Shown: in pieces, positions 51,963 through 59,880 of the stretch | How the letters are laid out: each line of letters begins with the position of its first letter | Numbering within the stretch: the stretch's first letter is position 1 | Assembly (NCBI RefSeq): GCF_001429285.1 | Contig: NZ_LMJJ01000023.1 | Location: 381,041-445,040 of the forward strand | From: Ensifer sp. Root278 | Lineage (GTDB): Bacteria; Pseudomonadota; Alphaproteobacteria; Rhizobiales; Rhizobiaceae | Direction: 5' to 3' | DNA: 64,000 nucleotides | Notes under the pieces: model-generated | Seen by the model: the letters and a program-made list of their open reading frames with translations, nothing else | Databases searched by the model: none | What the model was told of the DNA's origin: nothing | Program-made: the position numbers and the translations under genes

Positions 51963-52302
51963 ATGCTTCTGAAAGTCGAACCACCGGACGGCTGGATGAG
52001 CCAGGACGGCCGTGTCCTGTTCGATACCGAGCGTGAGGCCGAACGCTTCGCCGCCAATGCGCGGCTCGCCTTCTCGCTGGCGATCGCCGCCTTGATGCTG
52101 GCGCTCTCGATCATCGTCGGGCGCTGGGGTCGGCCAGCGGCTGCAGGCCGAATCCCGCCACCTCGGCGCATCGATCGTCGTTTCGGCGGAAGCCTTCGCG
52201 GCAGGAAAGATCGACGAAGCCGGATCAGACAGGTGGGTGCGCCACAACGGCGTGCGTCTGCGCGGGCGCAGAGAAACCATCGACGCCTACGCCTACAAGT
52301 GA
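51963..52302 (+). pseudogene. Internally deleted adenylate/guanylate cyclase remnant
   Basis: The frame from ATG 51963 encodes an N-terminal piece ending in a transmembrane helix (LAFSLAIAALMLALSIIVGRW, ends 52127). It then continues out of frame. The +2 frame from 52126 to the TGA at 52300-52302 reads GVGQRLQAES, then GASIVVSAEAFAAG, then WVRHNGVRLRGRRETIDAYA, which is the C-terminus of a class III cyclase (the NVGQRLQ motif follows the catalytic core). The catalytic middle is missing. The region is best explained as an internal deletion joining the two ends of a membrane-bound cyclase gene. Confidence 0.6.
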
Positions 52303-52321
52303 TCCGGCTTCGAAACCCTCG

Positions 52322-53281
52322 CTATTCGACGTAGTTCCAGGGGATGAAGCGATAGAGCGTCTCGTCCTGGGCCACGTGGCCGACACCGGGGAACGGCAGG
52401 TGAGCGCCGGCGACGAGGTAGCGGCCATCGGCTGCATCTGCCAGTGCCACCGCACGGGTCGCGGCCGCCGCTGTTCCATCGACGTCGAAGCTGACGAAGA
52501 CGTCGGGAGCGTCGAACTGGACGTGGTCGCCATGGATCACGTCACCCCAGAAGACCAGACGCTGGCCGTCATCGGCTTGGAGCACGATCGAGGAATGTCC
52601 GGGCGTATGCCCCGCTCGCAGGATCGATCCGAGGTTCGGCAACACGTCCGCATTGTCGGCGAAACGCTTTACTTTTCCGGCGGCGATATAGGGAGCCACA
52701 GCGTCATGGGCGCGCTGGAAGTCGGTCTTCTGCGCCTCCGTCATCGTCGTCACGCCCTCGCGCTCGATCCAGTAACGATACTCGCGGTCGGCGAGATGGA
52801 TTTCGGCATTCGGAAACTGGGGCTTGCCGTCGACGGTAAGGCCGCCGGAGTGATCGGCATGCACGTGGGTCAAAACAACGGCGTCGACCTGGTCGGGCCG
52901 GTAGCCGGAGGCCGTGAGATGGCGGATGAGCTTGCCGGCAGCGGCGCCGAGTAATGTGCCCGACCCCGCATCGATCAGCGCCAGGCGCTCGCCGTCGTTT
53001 ACCAGATAGGCGTTGATCGACAAATGCGGCTCCTTGCCGAGGAAGGCCTCGTCGAGCCTGCGCTGCAGTTCGCCCTCGGGCTCGTTCTGATAGATCTTCG
53101 CCATGGGCAGTGCCAGCGTGCCGTCCGAAAGCGCGGTGACTTCAAACTTTCCGAAACGAAAGCGGTAGTAACCGGCATTGGCGACGGTCGAGAACGGCGC
53201 GGCGGAAAAGGCAAACCGCGGTGCGAGCGGCAACAGGGCCGTGGCGGCGAGAAGGCCAAGGGCTTGTCTGCGAGTGGTCAT
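52322..53281 (-). CDS. Secreted MBL-fold metallo-hydrolase
   Basis: A 319-residue metallo-beta-lactamase-fold protein. The N-terminus (MTTRRQALGLLAATALLPLA) looks like a Tat or Sec signal. The metal motif is HVHADHSGG, with later ligands in AGHTPGHSS and WGDVIHGDH. Such enzymes include lactonases and other hydrolases. It is divergent from a LysR regulator 91 bases away, the probable controller. Confidence 0.87.
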   Translation of the reverse strand: MTTRRQALGLLAATALLPLAPRFAFSAAPFSTVANAGYYRFRFGKFEVTALSDGTLALPMAKIYQNEPEGELQRRLDEAFLGKEPHLSINAYLVNDGERLALIDAGSGTLLGAAAGKLIRHLTASGYRPDQVDAVVLTHVHADHSGGLTVDGKPQFPNAEIHLADREYRYWIEREGVTTMTEAQKTDFQRAHDAVAPYIAAGKVKRFADNADVLPNLGSILRAGHTPGHSSIVLQADDGQRLVFWGDVIHGDHVQFDAPDVFVSFDVDGTAAAATRAVALADAADGRYLVAGAHLPFPGVGHVAQDETLYRFIPWNYVE

Positions 53282-53372
53282 GATCGGCTCCTTCGATTGG
53301 ATGCGACGAAGCTATCAATTCAACTCTCCGTCGATTATCCTGCGATCATGGAAGTGATTGTTCCGGAAACGC

Positions 53373-54284
53373 ATGAAATCCCCCCAGTCTCCCGATCTCA
53401 ATAACCTCAGGATCTTCCTCGAGGTCGCCCGCACCGAGAGTTTCTCAGCCGCAGCACTTCGCCTGCACCTTCCGCCAAGCACGGTTAGCCGGCGCTTGGC
53501 TGAGCTTGAAACCGCGCTTGGCGTCGCGCTGCTGCTGCGCTCCACGCGCCGGGTCTCCCTGACCGAGGCGGGCAAGCACCTGCTCGAGTCGATCGGCGGG
53601 GCCGTAGAGCTCATCGATCGCGGCATTGCGGGTTTCCGGCCCGCCGATGGCGCCGCCCGCGGGCGACTGCGGGTCGCCACATCCGTCGCCTTTGCCCGCA
53701 CCTTCCTGCCGCCGATCCTGAAGCGCTATGCGGAGCTTTGCCCGGAGGTTCAGGTCGATCTGCAGACGGCACACAACAATGTCGATCTGATCGGAGAAAG
53801 CGTCGATGTGGCGCTGAGAATGGGCGAGCCGGTCGACAGCGAGATGATCTACCGAAAGATCGGAACAATCGAACAGCGGCTCTATGCCGCCCCGGCCTAC
53901 TGCGACGGGTTATCCCTCTCGTCACCCGAGGACCTGATGCATGTCGCGCTGGTGGCGCACCGGACCCGCATGCGGCGGGAGCTGGCCCACTGGGTGCTCT
54001 CCGACGGCAACCGGCATTTCACGCTTGAGCGCCCACCCTCGATCGTCGTCGACGATCCGGCGATCGGAGAGCGCCTGATCGCCGAGGGTCTCGGCATCGG
54101 TATGCTGAGCGACGCGCTCGCCGCCGATGGTGTCACCACCGGGCGGCTCGTTCCGGTCCTTGCCGAATGGTCCGGACCAGCCACACACCTCTACTATCTC
54201 TACCATCAGCAGCTGGGTGATCTGCCGAAAGTGGCAGAATTCCTGAGGGCGGTGCGCGAAACGTTCCGGGTCCGGAGCGAGTGA
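53373..54284 (+). CDS. LysR-type regulator
   Basis: A 303-residue LysR regulator of the CrgA/DsdC-like group. The helix-turn-helix is LNNLRIFLEVARTESFSAAA ... LPPSTVSRRLAELE, and the effector domain contains RLRVATSVAFARTFLPPIL. The ATG at 53373 is preferred to a TTG five codons upstream. It is divergent from the metallo-hydrolase gene; an ATCA-N6-TGAT inverted repeat at 53345-53358 in the spacer may be its site. Confidence 0.88.
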   Translation: MKSPQSPDLNNLRIFLEVARTESFSAAALRLHLPPSTVSRRLAELETALGVALLLRSTRRVSLTEAGKHLLESIGGAVELIDRGIAGFRPADGAARGRLRVATSVAFARTFLPPILKRYAELCPEVQVDLQTAHNNVDLIGESVDVALRMGEPVDSEMIYRKIGTIEQRLYAAPAYCDGLSLSSPEDLMHVALVAHRTRMRRELAHWVLSDGNRHFTLERPPSIVVDDPAIGERLIAEGLGIGMLSDALAADGVTTGRLVPVLAEWSGPATHLYYLYHQQLGDLPKVAEFLRAVRETFRVRSE

Positions 54285-54297
54285 CCTCGCGGCCAAA

Positions 54298-54400
54298 GCC
54301 TGTCGCGCAAAAGTGCGCTGCGATTTTGCGACAACGACATGCGAAATATCAAGAACTTAAAGCGCAAGGAGCGAATCTGAAAGATCGCGACGCGCTTTAG
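54298..54400. repeat. Mosaic intergenic repeat of a second family
   Basis: The element has an imperfect hairpin (GTCGCGCAAAA at 54302-54312 with TTTTGCGAC at 54324-54332) and a second stem TAAAGCGC/GCGCTTTA (54358-54365 / 54392-54399). It resembles another dispersed repeat seen after rhizobial genes. The convergent DUF427 gene takes its TAA stop from the repeat end. Confidence 0.6.
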
Positions 54401-54777
54401 GGCTGGATCTCTTCGATCGAATCCACCTTGTCGGGATAGAATGCCAACCGATCTTTGATGGCGGCCACCGCCGCATGCGGGCTTTCATAGGTCCAGACGG
54501 CGTTCCTCGACCGCTCTCCGCCGGATGGGATGCTGAAATAGGAAGCATCGCCCTTGTATGGGCAGTGGGACGAATGATCCGTGCGCGCCAGCAACGACAT
54601 GTCGGCATCCTTGCGCGGAATGTACTGCACCGCCGGGTAGGATGCCTCGCGCAAAGTCAGCGCATCGCGGGTGTCGGCGATAACGCGCCCACCGAGGGTG
54701 ACGACGACACGCGCCGGATTTCTCTCGACTGTGATCGGATGATCGGGGCCGGGAATCTTGATCGGTTTGTCTGACAT
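54397..54777 (-). CDS. DUF427 domain protein
   Basis: A 126-residue protein with the conserved DUF427 segments (RVVVTLGGRVIADTRDALTL; HCPYKGDASYFSI; WTYESPHAAVAAIKDRLAFY). The family is widespread and of unknown function. It is a single gene with its TAA stop inside a mosaic repeat. Confidence 0.9.
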   Translation of the reverse strand: MSDKPIKIPGPDHPITVERNPARVVVTLGGRVIADTRDALTLREASYPAVQYIPRKDADMSLLARTDHSSHCPYKGDASYFSIPSGGERSRNAVWTYESPHAAVAAIKDRLAFYPDKVDSIEEIQP

Positions 54778-54920
54778 GAGCGACCGCCTCTGAAACGTTG
54801 CTGATGTCTAGATGGTAGACTTACTGTCGAATTCCAACCGCTCACGCCAAAAGCGCCTGCGACGCCTGACCAAGGACGGGCGAACAGGGCGGCTTTTTCC
54901 GCGGGCGCCGCGGTTCGTCT

Positions 54921-55679
54921 TCAGATATTCGCCACCGGCGAACTGATCGCTGCGGCAGGCTCTGCCTCGGCGGCAGGCGGATTGCTCTCATCCAGCAGCT
55001 TGCGCACCTCCATCACGCCCTTTGCCGTATCCGACCAGCTGTGTCTCCAGACGAGAAGTCCCACCGAGCCGATGATGGCGACGAGAAACGCAATCGGGCC
55101 CAAGAACCAGAGGGCCGCGGCAACGGTGAAGTAGTAGGAGCGAACGCCCTGGCTGAATGAGCGAAGTGCCGGATTGATCATCAGCGACAAGGCGTGGGTC
55201 CATGCGGCGATGTCTCGGGCTTCGTCCCGCGACGGACTGGCTCCGATCGCCGCAAGGCAGTAGTTGATCTGCCGGACCGCCCAGATGAATTCGGAAAGCC
55301 CCCGCAGCAATGTCGCCATGACGAGCAGCACCTTGCACTGGAATAGCCACAGCGGTTCGATCGGCGCGAACATCGAAATGATCCCCGCCTGAAGACCTGC
55401 CGTCGGCTGGATGAAAAGCGCACTGCTCATGGCGACGATGACGATGAGATTGGCCGAACCGAAAAACGAGGCTGAGTTGATCGTGTGACCGAGGATGGCG
55501 GCATCGCCGATGAAATTGGTATCCCGTGTCAGGACCTCGCGCATCCAGGCCCGCCTGATACGCACCATGTCGAGCATCAGGCTGTCTGTCCGGCGCGGCC
55601 AGCCAAGCGCCATCATCGGCTCCAATCCCACCCAGGTTACGAGGAACAGGATAATCGCAATCCAATCCAGTATCTGCAC
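54921..55679 (-). CDS. DUF599 family membrane protein
   Basis: A 252-residue protein with four to five transmembrane helices (ILDWIAIILFLVTWVGLEPM; ANLIVIVAMSSALFI; FTVAAALWFLGPIAFLVAII) and the RSYYFTVAAALWF segment typical of DUF599. The function of the family is unknown. The GTG at 55679 is chosen because GGGAGG lies six bases upstream. It is not in an obvious operon. Confidence 0.8.
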   Translation of the reverse strand: MQILDWIAIILFLVTWVGLEPMMALGWPRRTDSLMLDMVRIRRAWMREVLTRDTNFIGDAAILGHTINSASFFGSANLIVIVAMSSALFIQPTAGLQAGIISMFAPIEPLWLFQCKVLLVMATLLRGLSEFIWAVRQINYCLAAIGASPSRDEARDIAAWTHALSLMINPALRSFSQGVRSYYFTVAAALWFLGPIAFLVAIIGSVGLLVWRHSWSDTAKGVMEVRKLLDESNPPAAEAEPAAAISSPVANI

Positions 55680-55826
55680 GGCCAGCCTCCCACCATACCC
55701 GCTGCTAATTGAAACAGGTAGGAAGGGCACGTCAACGCGCTCGCGAGCGGTGGCGCGATCGAACCATCCGCACTGGTCTAAGTTTGAGGGCGGCGGATGT
55801 GCTGGGTCACACCGATCGAGGGCTGG

Positions 55827-56707
55827 TTACCATTTCACCCCCAGGCCGATATTACCTTCGAGCACGTCGATCTTTTCCCCACCGAGATTGGTGGTGTAGT
55901 CAGCCTTCACATAGAGGCTTGTGGTCTCCGACAGCTTTGCGACAAGACCGCCGCCAAGTTCCAGCGCCGTTCCGCCCCCCTCTGTCACGATCGGGTCCGC
56001 GCCGAAGGTCAGGCGCTGATCAGCGTCGAAACTGTGCCAGACGTCTCGGCAATCACTTCGCCTTGCAGGCGGAAGCTCAACCGTCCGGTCACCGCGTCGT
56101 CGCTGTCGAACTTGACGGTCGAGAACGCATCGCGCTGATCGTCAAGCGTCAGATGCTGCCAGATGATCTGCGCCTGCGGCTCCAGCGTCCAGTTTTCCCC
56201 GAGTGCGATCGGATAACCGCCTTCGAGCGAGGCCGTGATGCCGGTACCATCGACCTCGACACCGCTGCCGCCGACCGACCGGGCGTCGCCGTCAAACCAG
56301 CTGCCCATCAGAATTGCGTCGAGATACCAGCCGCCGGGACCGATATGGGTCCAGTAGCCACCAAAGCTGTTTGCCCTGACGTCGATCTCGCCGACATGCA
56401 GATTGTTCCAGCCGACCGCCTGCCCGGCGATGTCGCCATCGGCACGCGCGTGGCTGAAGAATACGCCGACGCGGTCGTGATGGCCTTGCGCCGACTCCCA
56501 ACCGAAGAGATCCTGGCCGATCTGAAAGCCTAGGATATTGCCGTCGAAGCTGGGATCGACAGTTCCCTTCCAGTCCAGTTCCGTCTTTTGGCCGAAGACA
56601 TGGCCCCAGCTTGCCGTCAGGGTGCCCACCCTGTCGAGCAGCGATTGTTCGCCACGCCGTTCATGGAAGGTGCCAAGGGTCGAAAGCGCCAGATATTCGG
56701 CAAACGG
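55827..56707 (-). pseudogene. Frameshifted autotransporter beta-barrel remnant
   Basis: On the minus strand the frame from about 56707 reads YLALSTLGTFHERRGEQSLL, then the barrel (LTASWGHVFGQKTELDWKG ... LRLQGEVIAETSGT). It hits a TGA near 56009. The rest of the barrel continues in another frame (WHSFDADQRLTFGAD ... SLYVKADYTTNLGG ... GNIGLGVKW) to a TAA at 55827-55829. A stop at 56708-56710 cuts off any passenger domain. The locus is therefore a 5'-truncated, frameshifted type V secretion barrel. Near the shift, TCTGGCACAG suggests a deletion between short repeats. Confidence 0.65.
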
Positions 56708-56826
56708 TCACCTCGTCTTGCGATCGCTTTGACGGCTAGGACCCGGCCGGCGGCCAGTCGGGCGTGCGGGAGAGCGGAAGTACTTGCACAGAGCGGAACT
56801 CGCGCGGGCCGCCGATTGACATCTTC

Positions 56827-56841
56827 TGTATCCTGGATACA
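56827..56841. promoter_or_regulatory. GntR operator upstream of the catabolic operon
   Basis: TGTATCC-T-GGATACA, a perfect palindrome with 7-bp arms, centred 34 bases before the GntR ATG. FCD-class GntR regulators bind short palindromes of this kind and often autoregulate, so it likely controls the gntR-aldehyde dehydrogenase operon. Confidence 0.7.
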
Positions 56842-56867
56842 ATTTGCCTCGATCTTGGGAGGGATCG

Positions 56868-57551
56868 ATGAACCAATCCTTCGAATGGCGAAGCCAATCG
56901 CGCCTTCTTGACGAAGTAGCTCAGGCACTTCGCGAACGCATCTATGCCGGCGTCTATGCGCCGGGCGCGACGCTGCGCCAGGAGCGGATCGCCGCCGAAT
57001 TCGGAATCAGCCGTACGCCGCTGCGCGAAGCCTTGCGGGTGCTCGAGCGCGACGGGCTGGTGGTCAACAAGCCGGGCAGCGGTGTCAGGGTCGCAACCGC
57101 AGACCTGCCGAAGCTTCTGGACGCCTATGCCGTGCGCGAAGCGATGGACGGCGTGGCTGCCCGCAACGCCGCCGAGCGCGCCACCACCGCCGAGATCAAG
57201 GATCTGGCAAAGCAGGTGGAGCGCCAGCGCAAGACTGTCGAGAACTGGGATCCCGCCGCCTACACCCAGTCCAACGTGATCTTTCACGAGGCGATCGTCG
57301 CCGCCTCGCGCAACACATCGCTCGCACCGCTCGGACCGCTTCTGCGTATGACCTCGCAGGTCTTTGCGCCCGCCTTTTCGCTGTCCAGCGAACGCGCGAG
57401 CACCGCGGTCGCCGAGCACGGGCTGATCGTCGAGGCGATCGCGGCACGAAACCTCGACGAGGCCGAGAAGCTGGCACGCGCCCATATCAACGCGACGGCA
57501 ACGAGATTGAAAGCGCTCCTTGAGGCGCGCGAGACTGACAAAGAGGCATGA
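56868..57551 (+). CDS. GntR-family regulator, FCD subgroup
   Basis: A 227-residue regulator with an N-terminal winged helix (RQERIAAEFGISRTPLREAL ... LERDGLVV) and a C-terminal FCD domain with metal-binding His/Asp positions (NVIFHEAIVAAS; EHGLIVEAI). The ATG at 56868 is preceded by GGGAGGG. Its gene ends one base before the aldehyde dehydrogenase GTG, so it is the first gene of that operon and probably represses it until substrate appears. Confidence 0.9.
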   Translation: MNQSFEWRSQSRLLDEVAQALRERIYAGVYAPGATLRQERIAAEFGISRTPLREALRVLERDGLVVNKPGSGVRVATADLPKLLDAYAVREAMDGVAARNAAERATTAEIKDLAKQVERQRKTVENWDPAAYTQSNVIFHEAIVAASRNTSLAPLGPLLRMTSQVFAPAFSLSSERASTAVAEHGLIVEAIAARNLDEAEKLARAHINATATRLKALLEARETDKEA

Positions 57552-57552
57552 C

Positions 57553-58992
57553 GTGAAGACCTACGGCAATTTCATCTCGAACAACTGGCAGGACGCAGCG
57601 GGCGGCGAATTCATCACTGTCCGGGATCCCTCAAACGGCCAGGAGTTCGCGCGCATCGCCCGGGGGACCCGGGACGACATCGACCTCGCAGTGCGCTCCG
57701 CGCGCGCGGCTCTCTCCGGTGACTGGGGTCGGATGACGCCGACCGAGCGCGGCCGGGTATTGACCCGGATATCGGCTGCAGTGCTGCGCAACATCGATCT
57801 TCTGACCGAGCTCGAGGCGCGCGATGTCGGCAAACCCGTGACGCAGGCGCGCGCCGACGTCGTGGCGCTTGCCCGTTACCTTGAATTCTACGGCGGCGCC
57901 GCCGACAAGGTGCACGGCGATACCATCCCGTATCAGAACGGTTTCACCGTTCTGACGGTCTATGAGCCGCATGGGGTGACGGGCCACATCATTCCCTGGA
58001 ACTACCCGATGCAGATCCTCGGCCGCAGCCTCGGTGCAGCACTTGCCATGGGCAACGCGGCCGTGGTCAAGCCGGCCGAAGAGGCGTGCCTGACGATCCT
58101 CGAATTTGCCCGCATCGCCGAAGAAGAAGGCTTGCCGTCGGGCGCGCTCAACATCGTCACCGGTTTCGGCTCGGAGGCAGGCGCCGCGCTTTCCGAACAT
58201 CCTGACGTCAACCACATCTCCTTTACCGGTTCGGTCCGGACAGGCGAAATGGTGCAGGCGGCAGCCGCGAAGAACGCGGTGCCGGTGACGCTGGAACTCG
58301 GCGGCAAGTCGGCCCAGATCGTCTTCGCCGATGCGGACCTCGATCGCGCCGTTCCCTTCCTGGTGAACGCCGGCATCCAGAATGCCGGCCAGACCTGCTC
58401 GGCCTCCTCGCGCATCCTCGTGGAACGAGCCGTCTACGAGGAGGTTGTCGCGCGCATGAGCGAACGGTACCGCGCGCTGAAGGTCGGCCCGGCGGGCGCC
58501 GATCTCTCCGTCGGCCCGGTCGTCTCGCAGCGGCAAAAGGCCATCATCGAAGGCTTCCTCGCCGATGCCGCAAAGGATGGCCTGAAAGTGGCGGCGCACG
58601 GCGAGATCGTTGCCGATGCGCCCACCGAGGGCGCCTATGTCGCGCCGACGCTTTTGCGCGACGTGCCGCACGACCATCGCACGGTACAGGAAGAAATCTT
58701 CGGCCCGGTGCAGGTGATCATGCCGTTCGACGGCGAGGACGAAGCCATCCGGCTCGCCAACGGCACCGCCTATGGCCTCGTCTGCGGCGTCTGGACCAAT
58801 GACGGCGGTAGGCAGTTGCGGATGGCGCGTGCCGTTCACGCCGGCCAGGTCTTCATCAACAATTACGGCGCCGGCGGTGGCGTCGAGCTGCCTTTCGGCG
58901 GCGTCAAGAAATCCGGCCATGGCCGCGAGAAGGGCTTTGAGGCCCTCTACGGGTTTGCCAGCATGAAAACCATTTCTGTCTACCACGGCTAG
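57553..58992 (+). CDS. NAD(P)-dependent aldehyde dehydrogenase
   Basis: A 479-residue ALDH. The substrate-activating Glu is E248 in TLELGGK, and the catalytic nucleophile is C282 in GQTCSASSR. HIIPWNYPMQILGRSLG and EEIFGPVQ are typical. It oxidises an aldehyde to an acid. A GTG start at 57553 directly follows the gntR stop. Its TAG stop is provided by a mosaic repeat. The specific substrate cannot be deduced. Confidence 0.92.
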   Translation: MKTYGNFISNNWQDAAGGEFITVRDPSNGQEFARIARGTRDDIDLAVRSARAALSGDWGRMTPTERGRVLTRISAAVLRNIDLLTELEARDVGKPVTQARADVVALARYLEFYGGAADKVHGDTIPYQNGFTVLTVYEPHGVTGHIIPWNYPMQILGRSLGAALAMGNAAVVKPAEEACLTILEFARIAEEEGLPSGALNIVTGFGSEAGAALSEHPDVNHISFTGSVRTGEMVQAAAAKNAVPVTLELGGKSAQIVFADADLDRAVPFLVNAGIQNAGQTCSASSRILVERAVYEEVVARMSERYRALKVGPAGADLSVGPVVSQRQKAIIEGFLADAAKDGLKVAAHGEIVADAPTEGAYVAPTLLRDVPHDHRTVQEEIFGPVQVIMPFDGEDEAIRLANGTAYGLVCGVWTNDGGRQLRMARAVHAGQVFINNYGAGGGVELPFGGVKKSGHGREKGFEALYGFASMKTISVYHG

Positions 58993-59040
58993 AGCCGGAT
59001 GAGGAAAAGTGTGCGCGGTTTTCCGCCCGCATCCCGCTCT
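58988..59040. repeat. Mosaic palindromic repeat after the aldehyde dehydrogenase gene
   Basis: The arms are AGAGCCGGAT (58991-59000) and ATCCCGCTCT (59031-59040), with an inner GCGG-TTTT-CCGC hairpin. It is the same family as the copies after minC and at 45343. The TAG stop of the dehydrogenase is the start of the repeat. Confidence 0.75.
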
Positions 59041-59077
59041 AACCCTTGATCTAAGTCCCCTCGGGAGGAACAACAAA

Positions 59078-59824
59078 ATGTCACTGGAAGGTAAAGTCGC
59101 TCTTATCACCGGCGCGGGCTCCGGCTTCGGTGAGGGCATTGCGAAGCGCTTCATCGAAGGCGGCGCCAAGGTCATCGTCGTCGATCGCGATGCCAAGGGC
59201 GCCAAGCGCGTGGCGAACGAACTCGGCGGCAATGCCTTTGCCGTGGTCGCTGATATTGCCAAACAAGCGGATGTCGAGGCAGCCGTTGCTGCAGGCCTCG
59301 AGAAATTCGGACGCGTCGATATCCTGATCAACAATGCCGGCATCGGCCACAAGCCGCAGAACGCCGAACTGGTCGAGCCGGATGAGTTCGACCGGATCCT
59401 CGGCGTCAACGTGCGCGGCGTCTACCTGATGACGCGGGCGCTGCTGCCGCACATGAAGGAAAACAAGTCGGGCGTGATCGTCAACATCGCGTCGACCGGC
59501 GCCAACCGGCCGCGGCCGAACCTTGCCTGGTACAATGCGACCAAGGGCTGGGTGGTCTCCGCCACCAAGGCGCTGGCGATCGAGCTCGCGCCGTTCAACA
59601 TCCGCGTCGTCGCGCTCAATCCGGTCGCCGGCGAAACGCCGCTGCTTTCGACCTTCATGGGCGAGGACACCGAGGAAATCCGCAAGAAGTTCCGCGACTC
59701 CATTCCGCTCGGGCGCCTGTTGAAGCCCGAGGATCTCGCCGAAGCCGCCGCCTTCGTCGCCTCGCCGCAGGCATCGATGATCACTGGCGTCGCGCTCGAC
59801 GTCGACGGCGGCCGATCGATCTGA
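59078..59824 (+). CDS. Short-chain dehydrogenase/reductase
   Basis: A 248-residue classical SDR with TGAGSGFG, NNAGIG and the active-site YNATKG. It is often annotated as glucose or 3-oxoacyl-type dehydrogenase; here the alcohol/ketone substrate is unknown. GGGAGG lies upstream of the ATG at 59078. Together with the aldehyde dehydrogenase it could oxidise an alcohol or hydroxy compound imported by the ABC transporter that follows. Confidence 0.88.
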   Translation: MSLEGKVALITGAGSGFGEGIAKRFIEGGAKVIVVDRDAKGAKRVANELGGNAFAVVADIAKQADVEAAVAAGLEKFGRVDILINNAGIGHKPQNAELVEPDEFDRILGVNVRGVYLMTRALLPHMKENKSGVIVNIASTGANRPRPNLAWYNATKGWVVSATKALAIELAPFNIRVVALNPVAGETPLLSTFMGEDTEEIRKKFRDSIPLGRLLKPEDLAEAAAFVASPQASMITGVALDVDGGRSI

Positions 59825-59880
59825 TTGCTTCGATCTGACTACTGGGACCATAAACAACGAAACCGCAAAGCGGGGGAACT

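Noticed and set aside
51780-52280. Minus-strand open frame over the cyclase remnant
   Set aside because: No recognisable motif; the plus strand shows true cyclase C-terminal motifs.
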